Shown here: positions 54,101-64,000 of the stretch, piece by piece
Layout of the letters: the number at the start of each line of letters is the position of its first letter
Numbering within the stretch: the first letter of the stretch is position 1
DNA from: Stratiolaelaps scimitus
Lineage: Eukaryota; Arthropoda; Arachnida; Mesostigmata; Laelapidae
Assembly: GCA_019614645.1 (NCBI GenBank)
Contig: JABWDB010000012.1
Location: 1,612,001 to 1,676,000, forward strand
DNA: 64,000 nucleotides
Reading direction: 5' to 3'
The notes under the pieces: model-generated
Told to the model about the DNA's origin: nothing
Seen by the model: the letters and a program-made list of their open reading frames with translations, nothing else
The model's database searches: none
Program-made: the position numbers and the translations under genes

Positions 54101-54509
54101 AGTAATAATAATAATATCGATGATTTAATAATCATTCAGGCTACATTCACGACGATGAGACATTTACATGAATTGAACACGTGTCAATTTAATGTGGACA
54201 AGCGAAAAATTATAACTCATACTCCTTAAGGTCCTCTAGAACTTGTCGTCTAAAAATATGCTTGTCATCCCTTGTGAATATATTGAATGACTCCATAAAG
54301 CTCTATTAAAAATGGTTTAGTAATGAGTCCTTGCCAAGCCCGTTACTCGATTTTGTGTCTCACCGTTTAGTTATGAAGCCCTTGTTCTCGGTGTCACATA
54401 GACTAAACAGCTCACGAGCCTTATCAATTAGAACTTCACGAAGTTCAGAGCCCCCTCCAGAAGACGCGGTGGTCCCCACAGGAACTTGTCTCTGCGATAT
54501 GATGCTCAT
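42158..54509 (-). CDS. Large Rab GTPase with EF-hands and coiled coil (CRACR2A/Rab44/RASEF class)
   Basis: Large calcium-linked Rab that works in vesicle traffic (family knowledge). Twenty exons on the minus strand, from 54509-54364, 54090-53969, 51444-51371, 50916-50798, 50158-50074, 49727-49666, 49334-49244, 48422-48255, 48140-48025, 47851-47780, 47615-47552, 46849-46680, 46447-46331, 45931-45799, 44740-44530, 44207-44092, 43908-43828, 43500-43396, 42879-42803 to 42242-42158. Phases agree, giving 737 residues (human CRACR2A is about 730). EF-hand loops lie at about 39-50 and 73-84 ([12 protein letters not shown]). GAHQLFK and [19 protein letters not shown] follow, then a Glu/Lys/Gln-rich coiled coil to about 390. 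The GTPase begins near 550: [23 protein letters not shown] and ETSAKTG, ending KRCC for geranylgeranylation. An in-frame ATG at 54686 would add 59 residues; 54509 has the better context (AACAATGAG). Confidence 0.93.
47046..47312 (+). mobile_element. LINE 3' fragment with terminal zinc-knuckle
   Basis: Plus-strand open frame of 88 codons reading [18 protein letters not shown], then CALC, QHTFEAC, and a tail to EAVR followed by TAA. The CCHC pattern C-x2-C-x9-H-x4-C after a TGHG motif is the C-terminal end of R1/Jockey-type LINE ORF2. An in-frame stop lies directly before it, so only the 3' end remains. High GC content sets it off from the flanks. It is inserted antisense in the intron between Rab-gene exons 47552 and 46849. 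The overlapping minus-strand frame is its shadow. Confidence 0.85.
48722..48790 (-). mobile_element. SINE-like repeat copy in Rab-gene intron
   Basis: Plus strand reads TTTTCCAGGCTGACTCACAG then CCAACATTCAACGTCCACGG and CTTCATTGGCACTGG. This matches the 3' half of the element at 40990. Confidence 0.65.
50175..50274. repeat. Five tandem copies of a 20-bp AT-rich unit
   Basis: The unit AATATATATTTTAATTAAAC is repeated five times without gaps; the last copy has one change (TTAGTT). It begins 17 bases from the Rab-gene exon edge at 50158, on the intron side, so it abuts the splice acceptor and branch-point region on the minus strand. Confidence 0.95.
53001..53090 (-). mobile_element. SINE-like repeat copy in Rab-gene intron
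   Basis: Plus strand reads TTTTCCGAGCTGACTTACAG, then CATTTAACAACCATCCACCG and TTTCATTAGTCGGAC, colinear with the elements at 40990 and 48722 with more divergence. Confidence 0.55.
53401..53703 (+). pseudogene. Unrecognised coding-like frame inside a Rab-gene intron
   Basis: A plus-strand frame of about 100 codons ends at 53703. It contains [20 protein letters not shown], then [18 protein letters not shown] and [12 protein letters not shown]. Upstream the same frame continues as a charged segment broken by a stop near 53368. It does not match a family I know. The mixed, charged composition and the upstream break suggest an old insertion or decayed gene copy. It could also be chance; a donor-like GT follows TGTTATAAG at 53580. 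Confidence 0.25.
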
Positions 54510-54686
54510 TGTTGCTGCTTGCGTTGAGGATCTGAAATTCGACTCCAACATTTTACAATTCATTTTGTACAGGAGCCGGACAGTTGCCATAAACATCCGT
54601 TTTGTTGACCCTGGAGGGTCCACCCATGCCCTGGAACTCTTGGCTATGTTGAATAGACTACGTTGAAATCCGGTCAAACCGAACAC

Positions 54687-56194
54687 CCTAAGATTCCAAA
54701 TCCTCGGCTCTACGCCATCAGCTTGCTCCGCGTTACTGGCGTTATATTAAATCAACAGAATGAACTGATCTTCTCCTACGTTTGATGATCCATTAGTATA
54801 GGACATACAGGAGTTTGGAGAGTCGGTGCGAATTTTTTCCCACTGATGGCCTGTGTGTGTTGACACGTCATAAAAAATTGTTTGATTGTTAGACGCATTT
54901 GAGGAAGTGCGAAATTTTAGGAACTAAATACACAGTTTGATATTTCTAATGTCAGCTCTTCAGGATTACGAATCTATTATACTTCATTGTCTTAAGGTAC
55001 GCCATATTCTTACGTGGTACATACATACGGTCCATTGGTCCCTCAAACGAGAACAAGTAAATATAATTAAAAGGGAAGCCTAGCAATGAAATTATTAGGA
55101 AGAGTCTGCTGACACTCAACCGCATTTATGTGTTTATTAATTATTAATTGTTTATCAATTGATTTATTGACTACCATAGATACCACATTACATTCCGGTC
55201 ACGTAAGTTGATATAAAAATATGTAACACTTTTTGTGGAGACTATTGGAATTTTGAGGAGATCTTAATGCGGGGACAGAATGAAAGCCCGCCATGACTAA
55301 TATTTGACCATACATAATGATATTTATCAAGTTTTTTGTAATATTTGACTATTAAACACTTTCTAACTTCGTTTACACCTGCAGGGCATGCCACCATTAC
55401 AAAGCAAAATAGGCTCAACTCTAGCCAACACTCAAATCGGGTGTCAATAACCGTCGAATGTTATAAAGGCGTCACATTCACAATTTTAGCATTGAATTCT
55501 CGTGAGAGCATAGGGTCGTACGCTATCTCAAGTCACACTCCAGGGCGTTCACCTGTGGCTCTGATCTCCTTTGTTATTACGTTACCCCATTAAGCCCGGC
55601 CGCTTGGAGCCATATAACTGTGTCGCTCCATATGCTCAGATCCTTTCGACAGGTTCACTTTGATCTCGTCTATTCTATATGGTGGCGCAACTTTGCTGGC
55701 ACATGCGATACAAATACCTCATGATTTTACATAACAAGTGAAAAGTTAATAATGATCCATAATACTAATAATAATTTAAATCTAATAATCCGTGATAAAT
55801 GTAATCAAAGAATAATCCACTAATATATTAGCGTCAATCATCTAGCCACAATTGTTTCCAATTTCGAAAACGCCTCTTATAATATATGCCTGCGAGCAGG
55901 TATACCCTTCTAGAGGCACGTTGACCTTATCACTTTGCCAGTTTTACTCGAACACAGAAAAGAACTTTGTTTGCTTCCCAATGTTGTTACTTAAGTAGAA
56001 GGAGTTGCAAAATGATAATGTCTTTTTCTCAAAAAATCGGTACAAAGTGAAAACGAGTCCTTCTTTATTAAGGCTACAAATATATGGACTCCTATTATTT
56101 ATATTTCTTGGCTTCGATGCTTTTCGATTAATATCAATAGTAACGTTACAGGTAAAGCGGTTGCTTCAATGATAGATGGGAACTTTTCATTTAG

Positions 56195-56225
<31 letters not shown>

Positions 56226-58451
56226 GCCTAACTTAAAATACAATTATGACCTCCTTATGTAACCTTTTTACCTATAACTTCCCAACCTTCCTAAGCCATC
56301 ATCTACATTGCGCAAATTTAACAAAATCAGCGAAACGCAACGCGTTTCGCTCACAAGAATCGACATTTCATAACAGTCATCCCAGAAACAGACGTCCCGA
56401 AACAGAAATCGTATTGTCAGCTGCCTCGAGTTCCCTTCCGTTCTAAAGTTCTGTGGGTAGCCGCCAGTTGTCCTTCGATATCTGTTGTTGCTGGCTGACC
56501 ATAGGAGAAATAGCCTACTCGTCTAGCATCGCCATTTCAGTGGCAAGTGCGCGCTAGCCTTGGCCCTGGCCGTCGAGATTAAACCCAGCTATCGTTACGG
56601 GCCTGCAACATTCATTTCCTTTACGTAAGGCCGATTACAAATGGTCTCTTAACAAAGGCTTCGCCTCTGATTTTAGATATCGTAGTTGGAGAAAGAGTCT
56701 GTACGAACATCCGCGCAGTTAATATGGACAGATGAATGAATTGCTAAATCAATATTTTTGCGAGGTTTGTGGTTTCAGGTGCACCCGTGGACAAACAATG
56801 AACTATAGGTTCACGTTACAAAACTTCATCAAAAAAATATATACTAGCTTCTTCAAAAATATTGCCCTTACAGACGATGAGCTGCGCCTTATGCAATCTA
56901 CCTACATTTTGTCCGAGTCGAATATGACTTCACAGTAGATGATATTATATATTGTACATGTAGACTAATAAGGAATGAAAATACGTCTGATTACTTTACA
57001 TCTGCAAGGCTGTTCATGTTGCCGCCTCCTGAGGCCTACGTGTCCATGTGCACAAATGTTGTCCTGCCTCACCGTCCCAACTATATATTCTCGTATAATA
57101 ATTATTGGCGGGAAGATGCACACCGATTTTTACGTTCAATATAACGAATCAAAGATGATACTGTCTGTAATATAACGAATCAAAGATGATACTGTACTGT
57201 CTGTGTAGTACTAGAAATTACATAATGTTTTAAAATTAATTAATAGTAGTAGTAGTAATTGTAGTGGAAGTAATGGTTGGGTTACATATGACAGTTGAAA
57301 ATCTACAAAAAAAAAGTCGTTTGCTATTTTGTTTGTTACGCACGGGGTCCGGAGAGATGGAAAGCGATGTTGTTGATGGGATGAAGACGCCAATCCTGGG
57401 AGCGACAATCGAGTACACAGTAGTCCTCTACGGAAACGACAACAACAACAACAACACTTAGCACATAAACGGTAGTCTGTCCTTCTGTCAGCACACTGGT
57501 AAAGAACAACTTCGCCTCAAATCCCACACTTGCTATCCATGAATTGACCCTATGTAGCCCAACAAGCGGTGATGCCTGTTTTCAGTCACATTTTTCTGCT
57601 CTGCCTTGCTTGTCTAACTGTCTTTATGCAATCATGGGTTTCACATCTACACGAAGAAGAAATAGTCTAATGGCGGATAGCGACTCACAGTCGCTCGTAT
57701 GCTAGTCCTCAACGTCCATGTTGCAACTGTTCCTATTGCATGCTTTAGACCAAATCTGCTGCTGAGCAGATCTGAGTCACAGCTTCGTCGACATAGGGAT
57801 CCTACCAAGTTGTTTCGCGCAGGCGTCGTTTGTTCTAGCAACCCAATCCGTCGTTAGGGCGTCTGCCTCTCATCATGGCCCGTGCGATGGATCCACTGGC
57901 AAGAAGGGGACGCTGGCGCCACGAGCGTCGCGTTAGGGTTGAACAGCTGTTGTTCGCTCCTACGTGGTCACACGCACGCTTCTGCCTGTAACTCCGTCTG
58001 TCACTTTACTCATGCACTGACGCTCTCCGAGTGGCGGCGCATACAGTCGCAAACTTACCGAGAGAAAGACATATACCGCCTTGTTCACGGACGCAATGCT
58101 GTGGCACATAAGCAGCTATCTACTCACTGTGTTGTTGACTGGTCTGTGATGTCCCGTTCGAGGCGCTCACCAGTGGCCGCTGTTAGGCTTGCCATCACCG
58201 ACCCCTAGCCCTGACCGTCGAATATATTTCCTTGCATTACAGAATTGCAGCTATGGCCCCCACTAGCGTAGTTATTTATCTACGTTAGGTGAGGCGATGG
58301 TTAAACTGCTCTTACGCAGTGGTGCCACAGTCCATGCTCCGACTGTCGCTCGCTCTGCAGAAGCGTAACAATATGTTCCTATGGAAGGGATTCACGCACT
58401 ATCCACGGGACTGATCACTTCTTCACTCGAATCCGCTAATGTTGCATGTAA
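54687..58451. other. Long stretch with no recognised gene
   Basis: Holds the presumed promoter of the Rab gene near 54.6-54.9 kb and an AT microsatellite at about 56195-56222. It also has a direct duplication of a unit including AACGAATCAAAGATGATAC at about 57138-57196. The open frames at 55345-55593, 56732-56938 and 57882-58208 have no family motif I recognise and no convincing splice partners. Confidence 0.4.
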
Positions 58452-58500
58452 AATAATATTGGATACGTGTTGATAGTATCAGCACGTATCCAATATTATT
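58452..58500. repeat. Near-perfect 49-bp palindrome
   Basis: Arms 58452-58475 and 58477-58500 are reverse complements around a single central G, with one G:T-type mismatch. The outer 18 bases (AATAATATTGGATACGTG) pair perfectly. It is followed directly by an AAT trinucleotide run (about 58501-58526). Confidence 0.9.
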
Positions 58501-59283
58501 ATTGCAATAATAATAATAATAATAATGATTAGTAGTAGTAGTTGTAGTAGTATCCGATTAAATTATGCAGTAATTAATTATTTAATCATAATTACTATTA
58601 CATATATATAATGGCCATGATAGCCTATCGTACGAGCGCAGTGCCGGTCGTCAGCCGCGCCACATGATGATGTTCAACGATACGCTAGCGAGTGCCCTCC
58701 CCCCGACCCCAATAGGGCGTTCGTAACGACCCGCCGTCCCTTCCAGAAAAATATGTGAAGGATTCCCCCATAATCTGTGCCGACAACAGCACCCTATTTG
58801 TCTCTTGAACAGGAACACGAACTGGTGTTGGACGACCAGTTCGGCTCTCTGTCTGACCATCTGGGATAATAAGGGGAGACTGGAGCCGGAGATACGACAC
58901 CACTACACATCAGATACCAACGCCGCCGTCAGCGTCGCCTTACCAATAGCGTTAGATCGGCACAGGAACGTAACTGTCTTCTATGTACTACCAAAGTCAT
59001 CGAGTAGCTGTCTAGCTTCCAATCTGCAAATCAGGAAACTTCTTTTCGAGCCTCAGACGTCGTAGTATAGCGCAATTATGCTCCTGCTGTAAACATCGTG
59101 TAAACATCGTGCAACATCACTTGCTCGTGTATTAGTCAACACACGTTCAAGTCCAGCCGTAGTAATTTCACCAAACGTTGTGAATCGTGATGTATTATAC
59201 TTCTCTATACGCAAAACCGTAGCGTGCTAATGTTAGTGTCTACTTGTAATGAACTATTATAACATTTTGTAGGAAAAGCTTCA

Positions 59284-59655
59284 TTGGTTTACAAAGGAAC
59301 TGCAACTTTTACAATGCTTAAGTTCTCTTATATGTCAAGTCCGAGACTCGAAGCTGCGGTTTTTTTTTTTCGTGGTATAAACATGTATACATTGTTACGA
59401 ACACAATCTGAGTACAGATTTCCGCAAACGAGAATGCAGCTCTACAAAGAAACCACAATATGGAAGTTCGACAATTTGACCGATGTTGTAAAGAACAGAG
59501 CTGCTTGTTCAATCCACTTGAAATGTGTCGCCTCAGTATTCTGTGGTGATGATACACACTCCTACCACGAGCAGCTGTCCAAGGCTGTAAGCAGAGTTGA
59601 TATGGGTTCTATCAGTGACGTCACCGCTCAGGAAAGCGCCTTCCAGATGCACTGA
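59284..59655 (+). other. Unrecognised open frame
   Basis: A 123-codon plus-strand frame with ATG at 59317 or an upstream alternative start. Its second half (VVKNRAACSIHLKCVASVF to SYHEQLSKAV) loosely resembles the spacing AVKGSTCVTSQV to SFQQLEDEY of the secreted protein 0.9 kb downstream. This could be a decayed tandem copy, or chance. No signal peptide is visible. Confidence 0.2.
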
Positions 59656-60187
59656 GAGGGGAGACCACGCCTATTACATATCACAGATGGATCAGAGAAA
59701 CTTTACAGACATGTCCTGCAACTCCCGAATTGTAAGTCCTGCATCGTTTCTACTTTTTTTTTTAGCTAAATTCAAACCCGTAAACTCTATTTTATGTAAG
59801 CGATAACAGAGCTTGTTGTCTCCCTAACAATTTAGCAAGACGAAGAATGAACACATAACCCTGGGGAATTACGTCTCTCAGTAACTTTGTATTTAAGAGA
59901 TGCATTAGTACGATCACAGTTCTTCCTTGTGGACATCTAGAAGTTGGTATTCCACTGGATGGCAAACTGTCATTCAACATAACGCAAAAAAATGCGATAT
60001 TGAAGAAAATCTCTTTGCTAATACGAGACGCCACATCGTACCTTCGAAGAAGTTGTACTACCTTTGTGCCCCAGTACCTCTATTTGTATCACCACATCAG
60101 TTACCTTGTTAGTCATTCAGTTCTTATTTGACATATTTCTTACAGATCAAGCTGACTGAAAATCAAGCTGACCGCTGGACAGCGAAC

Positions 60188-60971
60188 ATGACACGTGTAT
60201 TCAAAGTCTTTCTCGTGGTACTCCTTGAACTATTCGTTCTTAAATCGATTCCCACATCAGTCGCCATCGATATACAGGAATGGATTATCTCCAACGACGC
60301 GGTCCTATCGATTATTGGAGCAGTCAAAGGGAGCACTTGTGTCACAAGTCAGGTTACAATGGCGTATTATAGACGAGGCGGCCCTCGAGGGTCATTTCAA
60401 CAGCTTGAAGATGAATACACCAGACTTTGCGCCAACCCTATGAACGATCTGTGGGAGTGAGTATTACCATACTGTTAAAGTAGTAGAACTCTATATTTTT
60501 ATTTGCCTCTGAGATATGTATTAAAAGTATTACAAGTTCCCTTAAATAGGCTAATTCTAATAGATGGCCCATTCCGCAGTTCGGATGTCGATTTTTATAT
60601 TTAACAAATATTATATTTATTCATACATGTTCAATATATTAGATGATATAAAGCTGCGCTCACAATGGGTTAGATCGTAAAATATGTTGCGAAATCTTAC
60701 ACGAACACTCCCACTTTTCAGGACAATGAAGAATGAATCGCAGACCGAGGTACCACCTTCCGTATGCGTGTGGGATTTTCTCAAATCGGCTTCTGACGAT
60801 ACCGCTTTTGTAACTGGCCCTATTCTTGAAATGACCGATTTCTTGCCAGAGTGCAGCACGTGGTTGAAGGACAAACAAAATCGAGAGCATCTTGTGGCCG
60901 CTATAGGAGCTCTCTACGATAACAAGGCTGTTATTCTAGCTATTGGAGACTCGGGCGTTCAAGATTGTTAA
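60188..60971 (+). CDS. Small secreted cysteine-containing protein, family unknown
   Basis: Two exons, 60188-60456 and 60722-60971, joined in phase across a GTGAGT donor and a TTTTCAG acceptor, give 172 residues. The N-terminus MTRVFKVFLVVLLELFVL is a clear signal peptide, probably cleaved near residue 25-27 (PTSVA). The mature part has five cysteines (in STCV, RLCAN, SVCVW, PECS and the final QDC) and acidic segments, with no further transmembrane helix, so secretion or haemolymph location is inferred. A good acceptor at 60145-60146 (TTCTTACAG) upstream of the ATG suggests a non-coding first exon. An odd number of cysteines would leave one free or make a dimer. I do not recognise the family. 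Confidence 0.65.
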
Positions 60972-61372
60972 TGAAGCCAACAAACTTTCGATTTTTAATT
61001 CTCTCAAATAAATAGAACTGAAATTATGCAAGCTTATATAAGCTTCCTTTAATATATATGCGGATCATTCGAACTGCCAAATGAGATCAAGTGGCACCAA
61101 ACACAAGCGAATCTTCCCTTATATACTGACAACGCTTTCTTGTTGAGTTCGAGTCGACATCATCTTCAGCAAGGATTAGGCACCGTCGAGGAATATGTAC
61201 AAACGTAGACACCTAGAACAAAAGATGCCCTCCCCTCTCCGTAACACATCATAATTCTACATGTTTTCCTGTCTCTGGCTTGAACGTTGTCGAATTAGTC
61301 ATATTAACATAACCCAGAAAGCATATGGAACTCAGAGTGCCTTGTTGGGAATTTCAGTGTTCGGGGCTCTTC
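60972..61372. other. Convergent 3' flanks
   Basis: Lies between the secreted-protein stop and the ion-channel stop. AAATAAATAG at about 61006-61015 can serve as the poly(A) signal of the secreted-protein gene. Nothing else is seen. Confidence 0.4.
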
Positions 61373-63380
61373 TTAAGAAGAGAAAACAAATTTTCGAACA
61401 CAGATTAATGTCCAAAAGCTGATTGTGAACACGAAAAATCCGCCTACGAAGACACGCTTGGCCCAGGTGTCAACCCGGCGAGTATCCCATGGTAAAAGAA
61501 ACCATGGCGTCACCTTGTTAACGTATGTGAGCAGTGCTTTGAAAGCGACGTCAAGATCGCCCTGAGTGGCCCGTCGCTTATAACGCCTTATAATAACTGA
61601 TGGTGGACGTCGAACCCCGAGAGGAGCACCCATTACAGCTGGACCGAAAGCTGCAGTTTTAATGCGACTTGGCATCCTATCCTGTAACGATAGCACACAA
61701 CACCATACATAGAGTCAGAGAAGAGTTGATCCTAGTTGTAAATCACGATTTTCCTGGCCGTAAGTTTTTTTTAATACAACAAAAACACCTACCTAACGTA
61801 CCTTGAACTCCTGTACATATCGAAAAAGGTCTTCCTTTTTACGAAGGTCCGTTTCTCGCCTTTTACGGCGCTCCTCGAACTCCGCTTCCGATGATGATAA
61901 CATCTCCACCATACAGCACTCCATCGTAACCATGAGCACGAACAGCAGGCATGCAGTCATCCACATATCTGCGTACTATATAGTAACAAGATAAATGAGT
62001 TATACTGGTATTATTCATAATATTTGATTCCTTAAGACATGTAGTTAGTAGTGTCCATATTAAACAACTTAACAATATGCTGGCGAATTGCTTCTGGATT
62101 GCTACTGTGAGCCTACATTTTCTTCTTAGCGGGAGGCAATTATTCCTAGCTGCAAGTGCATTTCTCATCCTACTGTAAGCGTACCTATTGCCTTTCGAGA
62201 AATAACTTACTAGAAGTCATCTTGCTTGTTGACCTGCATTGCTTTAATTTTCCACCCCCTTAAAGGCGATCCGAATTCCAATACTGCCCTAAAAATGTAA
62301 GGCAATCCGCCACAGAAATACCGTGCACAGTATTCGAAACGAAACACTACCCCACTGGGTTGAGTTTCTTGAATCGTATAATAATAATAATAATAATAAT
62401 AATAATGTGGACTATAGAATATTTGCAAGATATCACGTACCGTGAAAGAACCCGAAGCCGGGACATAGGCACGCGTCTGAGTGTACATAGTAATCAGGGC
62501 AAGAAGGGTATTTATACTGAGAGCTATACGTTCAGTCGCAGCTTGGGGAGCCATGAGATATACTCCAAAGGAGGCGATCACGAGAAGACACGATGGAATA
62601 ATGGTGCACACCAGCTGATACGTCAGCTTACGGGTAAAGACGAATTTGATCGCCACACCAGTTAGGCGGTGATCTAAAATGAATCATAAATACATAACTG
62701 TCCAACAATCTATGTAATATTGTAGTTTTCACAAGTACAACGAAACCCAGAAAAGAACGGCTCTGAAAAAGTCCTTGGAGTCTACAGACTGTATGCTGTA
62801 AGGCGGCGGATAATATGACCATCTCCTTCATTGTGGTCACCGTGTAAAGCACGAACAACATGACGATTTGTAATTACCTATATCGCATAAGGATCTGAGA
62901 ATACATGATAACTGTAGACACATACAACGTCATGCCATGAGCTATCGTCAGAGTAGAGACTTGTACAAGGTATTTAAGCTAGAGGCTGAATCGAAACGCT
63001 GAAATTAAAATGGGTGGTGGTCGTGGTGATACAGAGAAGACTACGGATCTTTATCTATAACAAGTAAACTAGATTAATTGGCTTAACACCGTTAGGCCGT
63101 ATCTCGAGTGTAGTATATCAAGTGTGTATCGAGTGTATGCATTTTAGGGGTACATGTGTTTCAACGAAAAACGTAGGTCTTCCATAAATCACTCTCAGTG
63201 TTCACTACTATTCTAATAGTGTTCTGCAGTTGAATTCCTTACCATCGATACTCATGTGTTCCATAGTTGCGCTGGTAACCTGGATCGTGAACTCGTTCAG
63301 GTGTAGATTCGGATTCACTTTCAGACTTTCCGCGGCTGTATCCTTCCATGTCATAAACATCGAATCCTCCGCATAGGTAA
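61373..63380 (-). CDS. Cys-loop ligand-gated ion channel subunit, 3' part
   Basis: Pentameric neurotransmitter- or pH-gated channel subunit. Four minus-strand exons: 63380-63243, 62673-62441, 61975-61802 and 61681-61373, all in phase. They cover the end of the extracellular domain (EFTIQVTSATMEHM), M1 (LTYQLVCTIIPSCLLVIASF), M2 (ERIALSINTLLALITMYTQT then RAYVPASGSFT), M3 (DMWMTACLLFVLMVTMEC), a basic cytoplasmic loop and M4 (VDTWAKRVFVGGFFVFTISF). The Cys-loop and signal-peptide exons must lie beyond 64000, because the first exon here enters in phase 1. Before M2 the sequence is APQAATERIAL rather than the PAR motif of typical anion channels, so ion selectivity cannot be called. It may belong to the divergent arthropod chloride-channel-like group or to the nicotinic-like group. 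Confidence 0.88.
62380..62406. repeat. AAT trinucleotide microsatellite
   Basis: About nine AAT units in the ion-channel intron between the M2 and M3 exons. Confidence 0.9.
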
Positions 63381-63870
63381 CTACCAAATAAAAAAAAACA
63401 ACGAACAAATGACGAACGCTCAGCAGAGTTAAAGGGTGTGCATTTGGAACGTAAGTTTAAATAAAGCCATTGCCTAACGAATAGAAACATTCTGCGAGTT
63501 CGTCTTCTCCTCCGGAGATTCGTTCACTTGGAACAATGGGAAAATTTAAGAAGGAATTCGCAAAATATTTGTGTAGATCATGATGTGAGTTGTATTTTCA
63601 TTTTCAATGGGTGACTTTCTCGCGAGAATTACGATTGCGACGCTGCCGCGCTAACCGGAATCAGATGTATTGAGCTTCTTAACTATTAGCAGTGCTGGTA
63701 GTTACAGTGATATGGTTCAATGTTTATTCTATACTGTGATAATTTCTGTGTTTATAACATAAAGTGTATATTTCAATCGCCGATGTTGTATGTAACGTAA
63801 ACGTTATATACTATATTATATATGGCAGTTCCGTCAATAAACCCAGTAAGAAACGATAAGGATGAAAGTT

Positions 63871-63924
<54 letters not shown>

Positions 63925-64000
63925 TTTCATTCATATCGTAGAATTAATACAATACCAGTATTATTCTTGACAAAATCTGCTTTGTACACCGTGATTTGAT
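63381..64000. other. Upstream intron of the ion-channel gene
   Basis: No exon with the Cys-loop or ligand-binding motifs was found, so this is most likely intron sequence. It includes a long AT dinucleotide run at about 63873-63919. Confidence 0.5.

Noticed and set aside
54217..54303. Possible extra exon of the Rab gene on the minus strand ([14 protein letters not shown])
   Set aside because: Inserting it would split the first EF-hand from its following helix. Direct joining of 54364 to 54090 gives the expected paired EF-hand spacing and agrees in phase. It could be an alternative exon, but nothing supports it.
1..64000. CRISPR arrays, operons, ribosome binding sites, tRNA or rRNA genes
   Set aside because: The window is eukaryotic nuclear DNA. 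The tandem repeats seen are microsatellites or short arrays without spacers, and the only tRNA-like sequence is within the SINE-like repeat.

Overview
This is an arthropod-type nuclear genome window. Genes are split into many exons with GT-AG introns, introns of tens of bases to several kilobases, AT-rich spacers full of microsatellites, and two old non-LTR retrotransposon remnants. A pair of gustatory-receptor-like genes fits an arthropod, and a mite or other chelicerate is my best guess. The species is inferred, not seen. Gene models were built by hand from open frames, splice sites, phase agreement between exons and family motifs.

Layout. From 1.1 to 7.5 kb on the plus strand is lgd/CC2D1 (four DM14 repeats plus a C2 domain, 12 exons). 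Convergent with it, from 12.3 down to 8.8 kb, is COX18, the mitochondrial inner-membrane insertase. At 13.1-13.6 kb is a broken reverse-transcriptase fragment. From 14.2 to 20.2 kb on the plus strand is a gene whose last three exons encode a complete but divergent TATA-binding-protein core, preceded by a very long Gln/His-rich exon. From 21.3 to 40.6 kb on the plus strand are chemoreceptor genes. One is complete with 10 exons (35.6-40.6 kb). Another appears as N-terminal exons at 21.3-22.1 kb and C-terminal exons at 30.5-34.2 kb, with the whole antisense AGMO gene (alkylglycerol monooxygenase, 29.3 down to 24.2 kb) between the two halves.

From 54.5 down to 42.2 kb on the minus strand is a 20-exon large Rab GTPase with two EF-hands, a coiled coil and a C-terminal Cys-Cys tail (CRACR2A/Rab44/RASEF class). 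Its introns hold a LINE 3' fragment, copies of a SINE-like repeat and a tandem array of 20-bp units. From 54.7 to 60.1 kb I see no gene I can name, apart from a near-perfect palindrome and unrecognised frames. At 60.2-61.0 kb is a two-exon gene for a small secreted cysteine-containing protein. From 63.4 down to 61.4 kb is the 3' part of a Cys-loop ligand-gated ion channel, whose 5' exons lie beyond the window.

The genes do not form a pathway; this is ordinary eukaryotic gene order. The items most worth a second look are the divergent polyQ TBP paralog, the chemoreceptor apparently interrupted by an antisense enzyme gene, a dispersed repeat with a Pol III B-box (SINE-like), and two near-perfect DNA palindromes.
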